The position numbers were made by a program, and so were the translations under genes. 5,393 nucleotides of DNA. Source: Hyphomicrobium sp. Lineage in GTDB: Bacteria; Pseudomonadota; Alphaproteobacteria; Rhizobiales; Hyphomicrobiaceae. The notes beneath the pieces are model-generated. The model saw only the letters and a list, made by a program, of their open reading frames with translations, searched no databases and was not told where the DNA came from. Shown one piece after another: positions 1-5,351 of the stretch. Within the stretch, counting starts at the first letter, position 1. Each line of letters opens with the position of its first letter. The DNA lies in contig JAUWCP010000167.1 of assembly GCA_030609245.1 (NCBI GenBank), positions 1 through 5,393 of the forward strand, read 5' to 3'.

Positions 1-282
1 GAAGATCCAGGCAGGGCGAAGTTTAGAGACGTTAGACGTATTGATCTGATCCGCTGGGTGGTAGCGGGTCTGATCGTAGTTGCCGTTGGTGTGTAAGAAA
101 TTCGATGAGTCGGATGCAGCCGCACTAAGCATGTCTTGTGAGACGGACTTTGCAGGAGCTTTTTTCGCGGTTGTCGTCGCGGCCTGTTCGACTTCCTGCG
201 ACCAAGATTGGTCAGCACCCACAAATGCGAATGACGTGGCAATGGCGCAAGCCAATGCGCAAGTCCAGTAAGATTGGGCCAT
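1..282 (-). CDS. PQQ-dependent methanol/ethanol-family dehydrogenase, N-terminal part (cut by window edge)
   Basis: This is the N-terminal 94 residues of a quinoprotein alcohol dehydrogenase; the rest (about 500 residues in this family) lies beyond the left edge. Such enzymes use pyrroloquinoline quinone with Ca or a lanthanide to oxidise primary alcohols in the periplasm and pass electrons to a cytochrome c. The ATG at 282 follows a strong GGAGG (288-292) with five bases between. Residues 1-23 form a hydrophobic export signal ending near AFVGA; it lacks the usual Lys/Arg in the n-region, which is odd. A Thr/Ala/Lys-rich linker follows (about residues 35-49). Residues 61-94 carry the family's entry motif, NFLHTNGNYDQTRYHPADQI and then NTSNVSKLRPAWIF, which starts the first propeller blades. 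The closest clade by eye is XoxF-like or a related PQQ-ADH. The substrate and metal cannot be read because the catalytic residues are outside the window. Confidence 0.87.
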   Translation of the reverse strand, partial: MAQSYWTCALACAIATSFAFVGADQSWSQEVEQAATTTAKKAPAKSVSQDMLSAAASDSSNFLHTNGNYDQTRYHPADQINTSNVSKLRPAWIF

Positions 283-459
283 AGTTTCCTCCAGGTCCCC
301 CCCGCGTTAAATGCAAGAGTTGGTCCCTTGCCATTGTTTCCACTGTGATAATCAGGGGGCGGATCAACCGTGCGCCTACTGCGACATGCTGTCAACGCAT
401 GGCCCGTTCACGTTTGCTGATCTACGTCAGATGAATTCCTGATTAACCAACGAGGAAGC

Positions 460-503
460 GTTGCCGAGTGCTCCAACATTTCTATTGGCTCGGGCGTGGC
501 AAC
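460..503 (+). other. Possible bulged RNA hairpin upstream of the small peptide gene
   Basis: Three complementary segments nest in order. GTTGCC (460-465) pairs with GGCAAC (498-503), GAG (466-468) with CTC (489-491), and CCAA (473-476) with TTGG (485-488), around an eight-base loop. A four-base bulge lies on the 5' side and a six-base bulge on the 3' side. This gives 13 pairs in total. It could be part of a structured leader, a small RNA or a DNA dyad, or it could be chance. It matches no riboswitch I recognise. Confidence 0.25.
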
Positions 504-532
504 AGAAAGGCTGGGCTTTAGAGGGGTTAACT

Positions 533-545
533 AAAGTATAACTTT
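533..545. promoter_or_regulatory. Short dyad AAAGT-ATA-ACTTT, possible operator
   Basis: A perfect five-base inverted repeat with a three-base centre lies in the A/T-richer middle of the divergent intergenic region. It contains TATAAC (537-542), which resembles a -10 box on the plus strand, but no matching -35 element is visible at the right distance. It is small enough to arise by chance. Confidence 0.2.
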
Positions 546-683
546 CGGATGCAGCATCAGACCCGCGTAGTGTTGTCACAAGAGGTGAGGATGGAGCGCG
601 CGTAACAGTCCATGACGCTCAACGTAACTCCTGGTGTGCGTGGCAGTGGCCGCGAAATTCAAATCAAAAAACAGGAGATGATC

Positions 684-806
684 ATGACCCGCACTCTCGC
701 TTCTCTGGTTCTCGCTCTGACGTTTGTCGCCGGCGCCTCTGTCGCCCATGCCGACGGTAGCCTTATGGTGCACGGCTATCAGGGCACGCAGTACGGCGGC
801 AAGTAA
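684..806 (+). CDS. Very small secreted peptide, 40 residues, function unknown
   Basis: I do not recognise this gene. The ATG at 684 follows AGGAG (673-677) with six bases between, a better start than the in-frame ATGs at 612 and 678. Residues 1-23 form a textbook export signal: basic MTRT, a hydrophobic core LASLVLALTFVAGASV, and AHA before the likely cleavage point. The predicted mature product is only 17 residues, DGSLMVHGYQGTQYGGK, rich in Gly with two Tyr, one His and no Cys. No frame after the stop at 804-806 continues as plausible protein, so a recent frameshift in a longer gene is not obvious. An older truncated relic is possible. It is divergent from the PQQ dehydrogenase and may share its regulation, but that is inference from position only. 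Confidence 0.6.
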   Translation: MTRTLASLVLALTFVAGASVAHADGSLMVHGYQGTQYGGK

Positions 807-1271
807 GCCAATTGGACAGCCAATGTTGAAACGGTCGCAGGAGGTTTATCCTGCGGCCGATTTCTCTATCTTCCAAACGCTCCCGGTCCCAAGACGCATG
901 TTTGCATTCGGGGAAAAGAGCAGATCAATTTGGCAGCGCACTGCAACGTCGCGATTTTGTCGTCACAGTTCATGCGTGCGAATGCTTGTGGGTTATGAAA
1001 CGAGGCGACACGTGAAGATGAGGCATGCTGATGAGGCTGCGCACGGCAGCTGAGATATCAGCTCAAACCAGTCCCTCAAGCCTCCGGGGCATACCCAATC
1101 ACCGGATCCAACTGCCAACCACCCCACAGGAAATAGCCCCTTCGCCTGAGGTGCCCTTGGGACCTTTCCAGAACGCTTTTTTTGCTCAATGCCGTCTCGT
1201 CATATGTTTGTGTCGATTGGAGGCTTGACGGAACGGCCCGGGAACCCCAGAAAGCACCAGTTTACTGGTAT
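807..1271. other. Gene-poor stretch of 465 bases before tRNA-Pro
   Basis: I see no credible coding region here. Open frames on plus (724-1053, 1025-1228) lack a ribosome binding site and protein-like composition. Two small signals are present. One is AGCTGA-GATA-TCAGCT (1048-1063), a six-base stem with a four-base loop. The other is a bulged hairpin at 1149-1165 followed 11 bases later by seven T (1177-1183), a poor match to an intrinsic terminator. The promoter of tRNA-Pro must lie in the last part. TTGACG (1225-1230) is a -35-like hexamer, but no clear -10 follows it. Confidence 0.5.
1256..1269. promoter_or_regulatory. Dyad ACCAGT-TT-ACTGGT just before tRNA-Pro
   Basis: A perfect six-base inverted repeat with a two-base centre ends two bases before the first base of tRNA-Pro. 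A two-base loop is too tight for a stable RNA hairpin at full pairing, so it is better seen as a DNA dyad or as a four- to five-base stem in the 5' leader. It could mark the promoter/start region of the tRNA transcript or affect RNase P processing. No known regulator is matched. Confidence 0.3.
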
Positions 1272-1348
1272 CGGGGCATAGCTCAGCCTGGTAGAGCACT
1301 TGCTTTGGGAGCAAGAAGTCGGGAGTTCGAATCCCCCTGCCCCGACCA
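1272..1348 (+). tRNA. tRNA-Pro (anticodon UGG)
   Basis: The sequence folds as a 77-base cloverleaf with CCA encoded. The acceptor CGGGGCA (1272-1278) pairs with TGCCCCG (1338-1344), discriminator A, CCA at 1346-1348. The D arm is GCTC/GAGC. The anticodon stem CTTGC/GCAAG encloses loop TTTGGGA, giving anticodon TGG and reading proline CCN codons. The C1-G72 pair fits bacterial tRNA-Pro identity. The T loop TTCGAAT is standard, but the T stem GGGAG/CCCCC contains one A-C mismatch (1324 against 1334). The gene lies 29 bases before the NDUFS4-like gene with no terminator between, so they are probably co-transcribed. Confidence 0.95.
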
Positions 1349-1377
1349 TTACGCAACTTCATCGTAGCGGAGAGCAC

Positions 1378-1683
1378 ATGGTTGCGCGCATTTATCGACC
1401 TTCCAGGACGGCCATGCAGTCCGGCGAGGCCCGCACGAAGGAGTGGGTGCTCGAGTTTGCGCCCGCAAGTCCGCGCGAGATTGACCCGCTGATGGGCTGG
1501 ACGAGCTCGCGTGATATGCGCTCTCAGGTGCGCCTCGAATTCGACACCAAGGACGAGGCCATTGATTATGCGCAGCGCAACGGATTTGCCTACACGGTGT
1601 TCGAGCCGCAACCCCGCCGGGCGATCATCAAATCATACGCGGACAATTTTCGCTTCGGCCGCATAGGTAGATGGACGCATTGA
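1378..1683 (+). CDS. NDUFS4-like accessory subunit of respiratory complex I (ETC complex I subunit)
   Basis: This 101-residue protein matches the alphaproteobacterial homologue of mitochondrial NDUFS4 (18 kDa, AQDQ subunit), which helps assemble or stabilise NADH:ubiquinone oxidoreductase on its cytoplasmic peripheral arm near the NADH-oxidising module. Diagnostic stretches are the N-terminal ARIYRPSRTAMQSG (3-16), KEWVLEFAP, the core DPLMGWTSS with QVRLEFDTKDEAIDYAQRNG after it, and the C-terminal KSYADNFRF ending in WTH. The length is full for the bacterial form, which lacks the mitochondrial targeting sequence. The ATG at 1378 was chosen because it begins the conserved domain and follows GGAG (1369-1372) with five bases between; an earlier in-frame ATG at 1300 lies inside tRNA-Pro. 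It probably shares the tRNA-Pro transcript. The main nuo genes are not in the window. It is convergent with the transporter gene, 90 bases away. Confidence 0.93.
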   Translation: MVARIYRPSRTAMQSGEARTKEWVLEFAPASPREIDPLMGWTSSRDMRSQVRLEFDTKDEAIDYAQRNGFAYTVFEPQPRRAIIKSYADNFRFGRIGRWTH

Positions 1684-1747
1684 AGTCCATGTCTCGGCTG
1701 TAACAAGGCGAACACCTTCCCGATACTTAACGGGTAAGCGCACAAAG

Positions 1748-1768
1748 GTGCTGCACGACGCACGGCAC
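1748..1768. terminator. Weak hairpin between two convergent genes, possible terminator
   Basis: GTGCTG (1748-1753) can pair with CGGCAC (1763-1768), six pairs including one G-T, around a nine-base loop. It lies in the 90-base gap where the NDUFS4-like gene and the transporter gene converge, where termination is expected on both strands. No T-run follows on either side, so it is not a typical intrinsic terminator; Rho-dependent ending is equally possible. Confidence 0.2.
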
Positions 1769-1773
1769 TTCGC

Positions 1774-3477
1774 TTAGCTAAACAGCAAGACGGCCTTCTC
1801 CAGGGTCACCGATACACCCCACGCCAGCGGGATACCGACAGCAAGCCAGGCAAGCAGCGCCCGGAACGTAAGGCCGCCGCGGCCGATACCGAACGATCCC
1901 ATGGGCCCGCCGGCATGCGCCTTGTCCGCCTCGAGTGCTTTGATGTCCTCTGCCTTCATATGCCAGCGTTCCGAAACGGGCCGGATGGCAAGATTGCAGA
2001 GGAAGCCAACCACCAAAAGCCCGGCGAGAATGTACATGGTAAAGTCATAGACCTGCTCGCGCGGGACGCCGGCATCGATCTGAAATTGCCGAATGTAGTT
2101 GACGATCACCGGCCCAACGATACCCGCAGCCGACCATGCAGTAAGCAGCCGCCCGTGGATGGCCCCGACGAATTGTGTGCCGAACACGTCTGCCAAATAG
2201 GCCGGTACGGTAGCGAAACCTCCGCCGTACATAGACAGAATAATGCCGAAGCAGAGCACGAAAATTGCGACCGAGCCGATGTGCGCCGACCAGGGCGAAG
2301 CGGCGTACAGCACGATGCCCAGAACGAAGAACGTGTAGTAGGTCGTCTTGCGGCCGATGTAGTCGGATAGCGACGCCCAAAAAATGCGGCCACCGATGTT
2401 GAACAGCGACAACAGGCCGGTGAAACCCGCAGCAATGGCGGCAATCGCGGCCAGCTGCGTCGCGTCGAGCTGCGTGAACGTAAGATCGGGCTGGCCGATA
2501 AGCTTGCCGCCAAAAATCTCCTGGAGCATCGGCGAAGCCATGCCAATCACGCCAATACCGGCTGAAACGTTGAGGAAGAGCACAAACCAAATCAACCAGA
2601 ACTGCGGCGTCTTGAGCGCATCTTTCAGATGCACGTGGTTTTTCGTGATCATGCGGTTGTTGGTCGTGGGCGGGGTCCAGCCCTCCGGGATCCAATTGGC
2701 AGGCGGAACACGATAACCAAAGGCGCCGGCAAGCATTGCCAGGAAGTAGGCGATGCCCAACACGACGAACGTCTGCCAGACGCCGACGGCAGTGGCCGTA
2801 CGGAAGCCAGGGAGTGTGATCGCGTAGTCGATCCCTATGGGTGCAAGGCTAAAGAGCGTGCCGCCGCTCATCAGCAGCTCTGCGAGGGGCGCACCGATCA
2901 TGGCGCCACCGCCGAAGCCCATGATGGCCATGCCGGTCGCCATGCCGCGATGGTCGGGGAACCACTTGATCAAAGTCGAGACCGGCGAGATGTAACCGAG
3001 CCCCAAACCGATGCCGCCGATGACGCCTGAACCGAGCCACATGAGCCAAAGCTGATGCGTGTAAATGCCGACCGCCGAAATGAGGAATCCGCCACCCCAG
3101 CACAGGGCCGCGACCACGCCCGCCTTGCGTGGACCTGCGCGTTCCAGCCAACCGCCCCAGATCGCAGCCGACGAGCCGAGGAACACGAAGAACAGGGTGT
3201 ACATCCAGCCCATGTCAGCGATCCGCCAATCGCATGACGTCGTGAACAGCGACTGGATGAGGCTCAGGTCGGGACAGGCGACTGAATCTTTAATGCCGAT
3301 TGCGCGCGAGAGCGGCAGCCAAAACACGCTGAAGCCATAGGCCATGCCGATGCAGAGATGAATCGCGAGCGCAGATGGGGGCACCAGCCATCTGTTAAAT
3401 CCAGGCTTGGCGATTATGCGCTCGCGCGTAAGAAGTCCCGGGGCCGATTCACGGAGGCTTGCACTGTTGGCCGTCAT
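1774..3477 (-). CDS. OFA-family major facilitator (oxalate/formate antiporter-like) with C-terminal extension
   Basis: This 567-residue inner-membrane carrier belongs to the OFA family of the major facilitator superfamily, whose type member OxlT exchanges oxalate for formate. By eye there are twelve membrane segments: six between about 31 and 254, a cytoplasmic linker with RVPPANWIPEGWTPP (256-270), and six between about 291 and 498. Family marks are GGWLERAGPRKAG (108-120, loop 2-3), LGYISPVSTLIKWFPDHRG (160-178) leading into GMATGMAIMGFGGGAMIG, and GRIFWASLSDYIGRK (363-377, loop 8-9). A hydrophilic stretch follows (500-537), then an extra hydrophobic segment (about 538-560), making this longer than most OFA carriers. 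The membrane segment 11 region (431-462) has no Lys, although OxlT uses one there, so oxalate should not be assumed. The ATG at 3477 follows GGGGAG (3487-3492) with nine bases between. It stands alone; no oxalyl-CoA or formate genes are nearby. Confidence 0.9.
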   Translation of the reverse strand: MTANSASLRESAPGLLTRERIIAKPGFNRWLVPPSALAIHLCIGMAYGFSVFWLPLSRAIGIKDSVACPDLSLIQSLFTTSCDWRIADMGWMYTLFFVFLGSSAAIWGGWLERAGPRKAGVVAALCWGGGFLISAVGIYTHQLWLMWLGSGVIGGIGLGLGYISPVSTLIKWFPDHRGMATGMAIMGFGGGAMIGAPLAELLMSGGTLFSLAPIGIDYAITLPGFRTATAVGVWQTFVVLGIAYFLAMLAGAFGYRVPPANWIPEGWTPPTTNNRMITKNHVHLKDALKTPQFWLIWFVLFLNVSAGIGVIGMASPMLQEIFGGKLIGQPDLTFTQLDATQLAAIAAIAAGFTGLLSLFNIGGRIFWASLSDYIGRKTTYYTFFVLGIVLYAASPWSAHIGSVAIFVLCFGIILSMYGGGFATVPAYLADVFGTQFVGAIHGRLLTAWSAAGIVGPVIVNYIRQFQIDAGVPREQVYDFTMYILAGLLVVGFLCNLAIRPVSERWHMKAEDIKALEADKAHAGGPMGSFGIGRGGLTFRALLAWLAVGIPLAWGVSVTLEKAVLLFS

Positions 3478-3772
3478 TGTTCGTTTCTCCCCTGTCCCCT
3501 TGGTCTTGACGCCTTTTTGAGAGCGTACCCCTACCAGTCATCTAAGACCGCAGTAGCAGTCGCAAGCCCTTTGCCATTGTTGTTTAACTCTTTTGGCACG
3601 GCAATAGTGTCACGATCAACGCATCTTAGGACGCAAGGCGCGTGGTTTGGGTGCAATGGCGGGTCACAGGCACCAAGGTAGGTTGGTTCTGTGAGGGTCA
3701 ACTTGCCTTTGGCGGAACGACCGCGTATCGGAAGGATCGGCGGGAACTTGCGCGGTTCGGGCGAGACATTAT
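3478..3772. other. Intergenic region between transporter gene and tRNA-Arg
   Basis: These 295 bases separate the divergent transporter gene and tRNA-Arg. I see no credible gene. A minus-strand open frame (3531-3800) runs into the tRNA and has no ribosome binding site. The left end carries the transporter's ribosome binding site, and the right end the likely tRNA promoter. Confidence 0.5.
3703..3731 (+). promoter_or_regulatory. Likely promoter of tRNA-Arg
   Basis: TTGCCT (3703-3708) and TATCGG (3726-3731) are separated by exactly 17 bases and resemble relaxed -35 and -10 elements for the housekeeping sigma factor. Transcription would start near 3738, giving a leader of about 35 bases before the tRNA. 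The fit is plausible but not strong. Confidence 0.35.
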
Positions 3773-3849
3773 GGTCCCGTAGCTCAGTTGGATAGAGCAT
3801 CTGCCTTCTAAGCAGAGGGTCGCAGGTTCGAATCCTGCCGGGATCGCCA
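3773..3849 (+). tRNA. tRNA-Arg (anticodon UCU), probable integration target
   Basis: The sequence is a clean 77-base cloverleaf with CCA encoded. The acceptor GGTCCCG (3773-3779) pairs with CGGGATC (3839-3845, one G-T), discriminator G, CCA at 3847-3849. The D arm is GCTC/GAGC, and the anticodon stem TCTGC/GCAGA encloses loop CTTCTAA, giving anticodon TCT, which reads AGA/AGG arginine codons. The T arm is GCAGG-TTCGAAT-CCTGC, fully paired. The gene is intact, as expected when an element integrates at the 3' end and restores the tRNA. The integrase stop codon lies 14 bases beyond the CCA. Confidence 0.96.
3822..3849. other. Candidate attachment site: 3' part of tRNA-Arg
   Basis: Tyrosine recombinases of genomic islands commonly recombine within the T arm to 3' end of a tRNA, and the integrase gene is normally next to that end, as here. 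By that rule this segment would be one end of the element. The matching second copy is not in the window; the only similar T arm, in tRNA-Pro, is explained by shared tRNA sequence. The exact crossover cannot be set without the other end. Confidence 0.4.
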
Positions 3850-3863
3850 ACACTTTCAGCGCA

Positions 3864-5102
3864 TTACTGCGTTCTCGAAATTACATTCTGACTCTGATTT
3901 CGCGGCTCATTCTGACTCTTGGTCGCGTTGCGTTCCGCTTCGACCCAAGCTCGGCGTTTTCGAGCCGCCGCCAATCTCTGTGTTTCGGTGCGCTTAACGT
4001 AGAGCCGTGACGCTTGCGGAGTCTTGTGCCCCGAGAGACTCATAATGCCCGCCTCTGTGACCTCGGAATTGCCGAGCTCCGTCATGCCTCCGCGCTCGCA
4101 CGCCTTCAGCGTGACATTCTCCGGAAGACCTGCTGCGCGTCGCGCGCGTCTAATGAGCGAACGTGCATAGAAGTGTGAATAAGGCCTCGGCTTGCCCTTT
4201 GTGCCAGGCGTTAACACCATCGGGATGCCAAGGCGCGGCGTGGCCGCGATTGCTTTCTCTATCTCCGGGAACAATAAACCTTCTTTGTCTTGCAGCGGCA
4301 TCCAGACCATGGCACCCGTCTTCGGGTGCGCTATGCGAACAGATTGCGGCCGGCCCTCGGGCCTATAGTCTGTCCAAGTCAGCACTCCATCTAGCACGTG
4401 CTCTGGTCGTTGGTGCCATTCGAAACAAACGAGTGGCGCGAGTGCCAATGTTGGGTGTCCTAATTTCGCGATCGCCGCGGACAGCGCATAGGCTTCTGAT
4501 CGCGTCACGTAAGCTGTGTCGATATTTCTGCTTTCGCGCTCCACACCGGCGAACGGATTCACGGTGGGTACGACCTTCGGGTAAAGTCGGTGCACAACGT
4601 CCCAGGCCCGCTTCAGTCGGGTCATGCAGGCATTAGCCGTACGCACACGATTGCCCCGCCCTCCTGCGAGGATTTTTTCATATAACTTGTCAACGAAACG
4701 TGCCGAAATCGCCTTGAGCGGCAGCGCACCAGCGCGGTCCCCGTTTTTCAACTTCACATCTGCAGCGGTATGTAACTCCCATCGATATTCTGGTTGCGCA
4801 CGCGCGGAAACTTTCGCGAAGGCGCGGCTGCGATAGTAGCGTTCGATCAGCCAGTCAAGCGTTCCAAAACCGGGCTGCAGGTCGAGATCCTTGACGGCTC
4901 TGCGTCCGCCGCGCCAGTCGTCGAGGTGTCGGTTGAGTTCATTTGCCCGCCGAATTGCTGCACCATAGTCTTGGCCGAGCGCCTCACAGTGCAGAGTGAA
5001 GCCTGCGGTGATATCGGCGCGCCTGGGATTCCAGTAGAACGCGACGTTACCCGACCGAAGCCGCTTCTCGACCATATAGCGTGGCCAAGACTTAGGCCTC
5101 AC
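3864..5102 (-). CDS. Tyrosine recombinase (phage/island-type integrase)
   Basis: This enzyme would insert and excise a mobile element at the neighbouring tRNA-Arg by cutting and rejoining DNA through a tyrosine. I start it at GTG 5102, whose GTGA overlaps the TGA of the gene upstream; this gives 412 residues beginning (V/M)RPKSWPRYMVEKRL. An ATG at 5183 would add 27 Arg/Gly-rich residues and overlap the neighbour by 85 bases. Numbered from the GTG, residues up to about 185 form the arm- and core-binding part. The catalytic part shows Arg232 (HQRPEH), Lys261 (HPKTG), the box-II region KACERGGMTELG (333-344), His359 (LSGHKTP) and nucleophile Tyr368 (SRLYVKRT), nine residues after His359 as usual. 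Box II is unusual: ER stands where I expect RH. The C-terminal tail is polar (Asn/Gln/Ser). It is convergent with the tRNA. The family and integrase role are secure; the exact target is inferred. Confidence 0.9.
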   Translation of the reverse strand: MRPKSWPRYMVEKRLRSGNVAFYWNPRRADITAGFTLHCEALGQDYGAAIRRANELNRHLDDWRGGRRAVKDLDLQPGFGTLDWLIERYYRSRAFAKVSARAQPEYRWELHTAADVKLKNGDRAGALPLKAISARFVDKLYEKILAGGRGNRVRTANACMTRLKRAWDVVHRLYPKVVPTVNPFAGVERESRNIDTAYVTRSEAYALSAAIAKLGHPTLALAPLVCFEWHQRPEHVLDGVLTWTDYRPEGRPQSVRIAHPKTGAMVWMPLQDKEGLLFPEIEKAIAATPRLGIPMVLTPGTKGKPRPYSHFYARSLIRRARRAAGLPENVTLKACERGGMTELGNSEVTEAGIMSLSGHKTPQASRLYVKRTETQRLAAARKRRAWVEAERNATKSQNEPRNQSQNVISRTQ

Positions 5103-5338
5103 AACAAGTCTGCGGCGTCCTCGACTTCTGCCGCCTCCCCGCTGAGCCTTCTGATCGACCGATCCAATTGTTCCTTTAGCCATACCCTGCCGCGCCCGGA
5201 AATGTAGACGGACCGAGGATAGACTGTTCCAACCCTCTTCGTGAAGGTCTCAACCGAGCGCTCATCGCAATAAGCGGCAGCTGTCTCGGCGCGCATGAGG
5301 CGTGGCCACAATCCAATTTTGGAAGTTGGTGGAATCAT
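5099..5338 (-). CDS. Small helix-turn-helix protein, probable excisionase/directionality factor
   Basis: This 79-residue protein resembles the small AlpA/MerR-like helix-turn-helix proteins encoded before integrases in rhizobial islands, which bend DNA at the attachment site to favour excision or act as transcription regulators. The pattern WPRLMRAETAAAYCDERSVE, a winged part around YPRSVYISGRG, then RVWLKEQLD fits the family scheme of a first helix with Ala-Ala-Tyr-Cys, a recognition helix, and a G-R-x-x-W strand before a Leu-Asp helix. The tail is acidic (GEAAEVEDAADLL). I chose the ATG at 5338 because AAGGAAGGG lies four bases before it. The in-frame ATG at 5377 (adding 13 residues) has no such site, and its frame stays open to the window edge. 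The stop overlaps the integrase start as GTGA, so the two are translationally coupled. Excisionase is the likeliest job, not proven. Confidence 0.7.
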   Translation of the reverse strand: MIPPTSKIGLWPRLMRAETAAAYCDERSVETFTKRVGTVYPRSVYISGRGRVWLKEQLDRSIRRLSGEAAEVEDAADLL

Positions 5339-5342
5339 TGAG

Positions 5343-5351
5343 CCCTTCCTT
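5343..5351 (-). promoter_or_regulatory. Ribosome binding site deciding the start of the small helix-turn-helix gene
   Basis: The minus strand reads AAGGAAGGG and then, after four bases, ATG (5338). The AGGA core sits eight bases before the ATG. Neither in-frame upstream ATG (5377 and 5368) has a comparable site, so translation most likely starts at 5338. Confidence 0.6.

Larger units (their letters stand above)
283..683. other. Divergent intergenic region between the PQQ dehydrogenase and a small secreted-peptide gene
   Basis: No credible coding region is visible in these 401 bases on either strand. They separate two divergent genes and so should hold both promoters. The ribosome binding sites lie at the two ends (288-292 on minus, 673-677 on plus). 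Between them are a possible multi-part hairpin (460-503) and a short dyad (533-545), listed separately. I found no convincing -35/-10 pair and no sigma-54 type GG-N10-GC site. The region is long for a simple promoter pair, so long 5' leaders or an unlisted small RNA are possible. Confidence 0.5.

Noticed and set aside
80..271. Plus-strand open frame of 63 codons
   Set aside because: It is antisense to the PQQ dehydrogenase N-terminus, which has a clear family motif, signal peptide and ribosome binding site on the minus strand.
724..1053. Plus-strand open frame of 109 codons
   Set aside because: It starts inside the small secreted-peptide gene in another frame, has no ribosome binding site, and its translation has no recognisable or protein-like pattern.
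1149..1183. Bulged hairpin followed by seven T as an intrinsic terminator
   Set aside because: The stem is weak (six pairs with a bulge) and the T-run starts 11 bases after it, not directly; no gene ends nearby.
1186..1611. Minus-strand open frame of 141 codons
   Set aside because: It runs antisense through tRNA-Pro and most of the NDUFS4-like gene; the plus-strand gene is clearly the real one.
1915..3340. Several open frames of 60 to 216 codons on both strands within the transporter
   Set aside because: They are other-frame readings of the OFA transporter gene; their translations are Arg/His/Pro-rich and lack membrane segments or family motifs.
3531..3800. Minus-strand open frame of 89 codons
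   Set aside because: It begins inside tRNA-Arg on the opposite strand and shows no ribosome binding site or recognisable domain.
1326..3834. Shared T-arm sequence GTTCGAATCC in tRNA-Pro and tRNA-Arg as attachment repeats flanking 1349-3772
   Set aside because: This is the conserved T-loop found in most tRNAs; the region between them carries ordinary chromosomal genes and no integrase.
4163..5207. Plus-strand open frames of 70 to 157 codons opposite the integrase
   Set aside because: They are antisense to a gene with conserved catalytic residues and look like composition-driven open frames.
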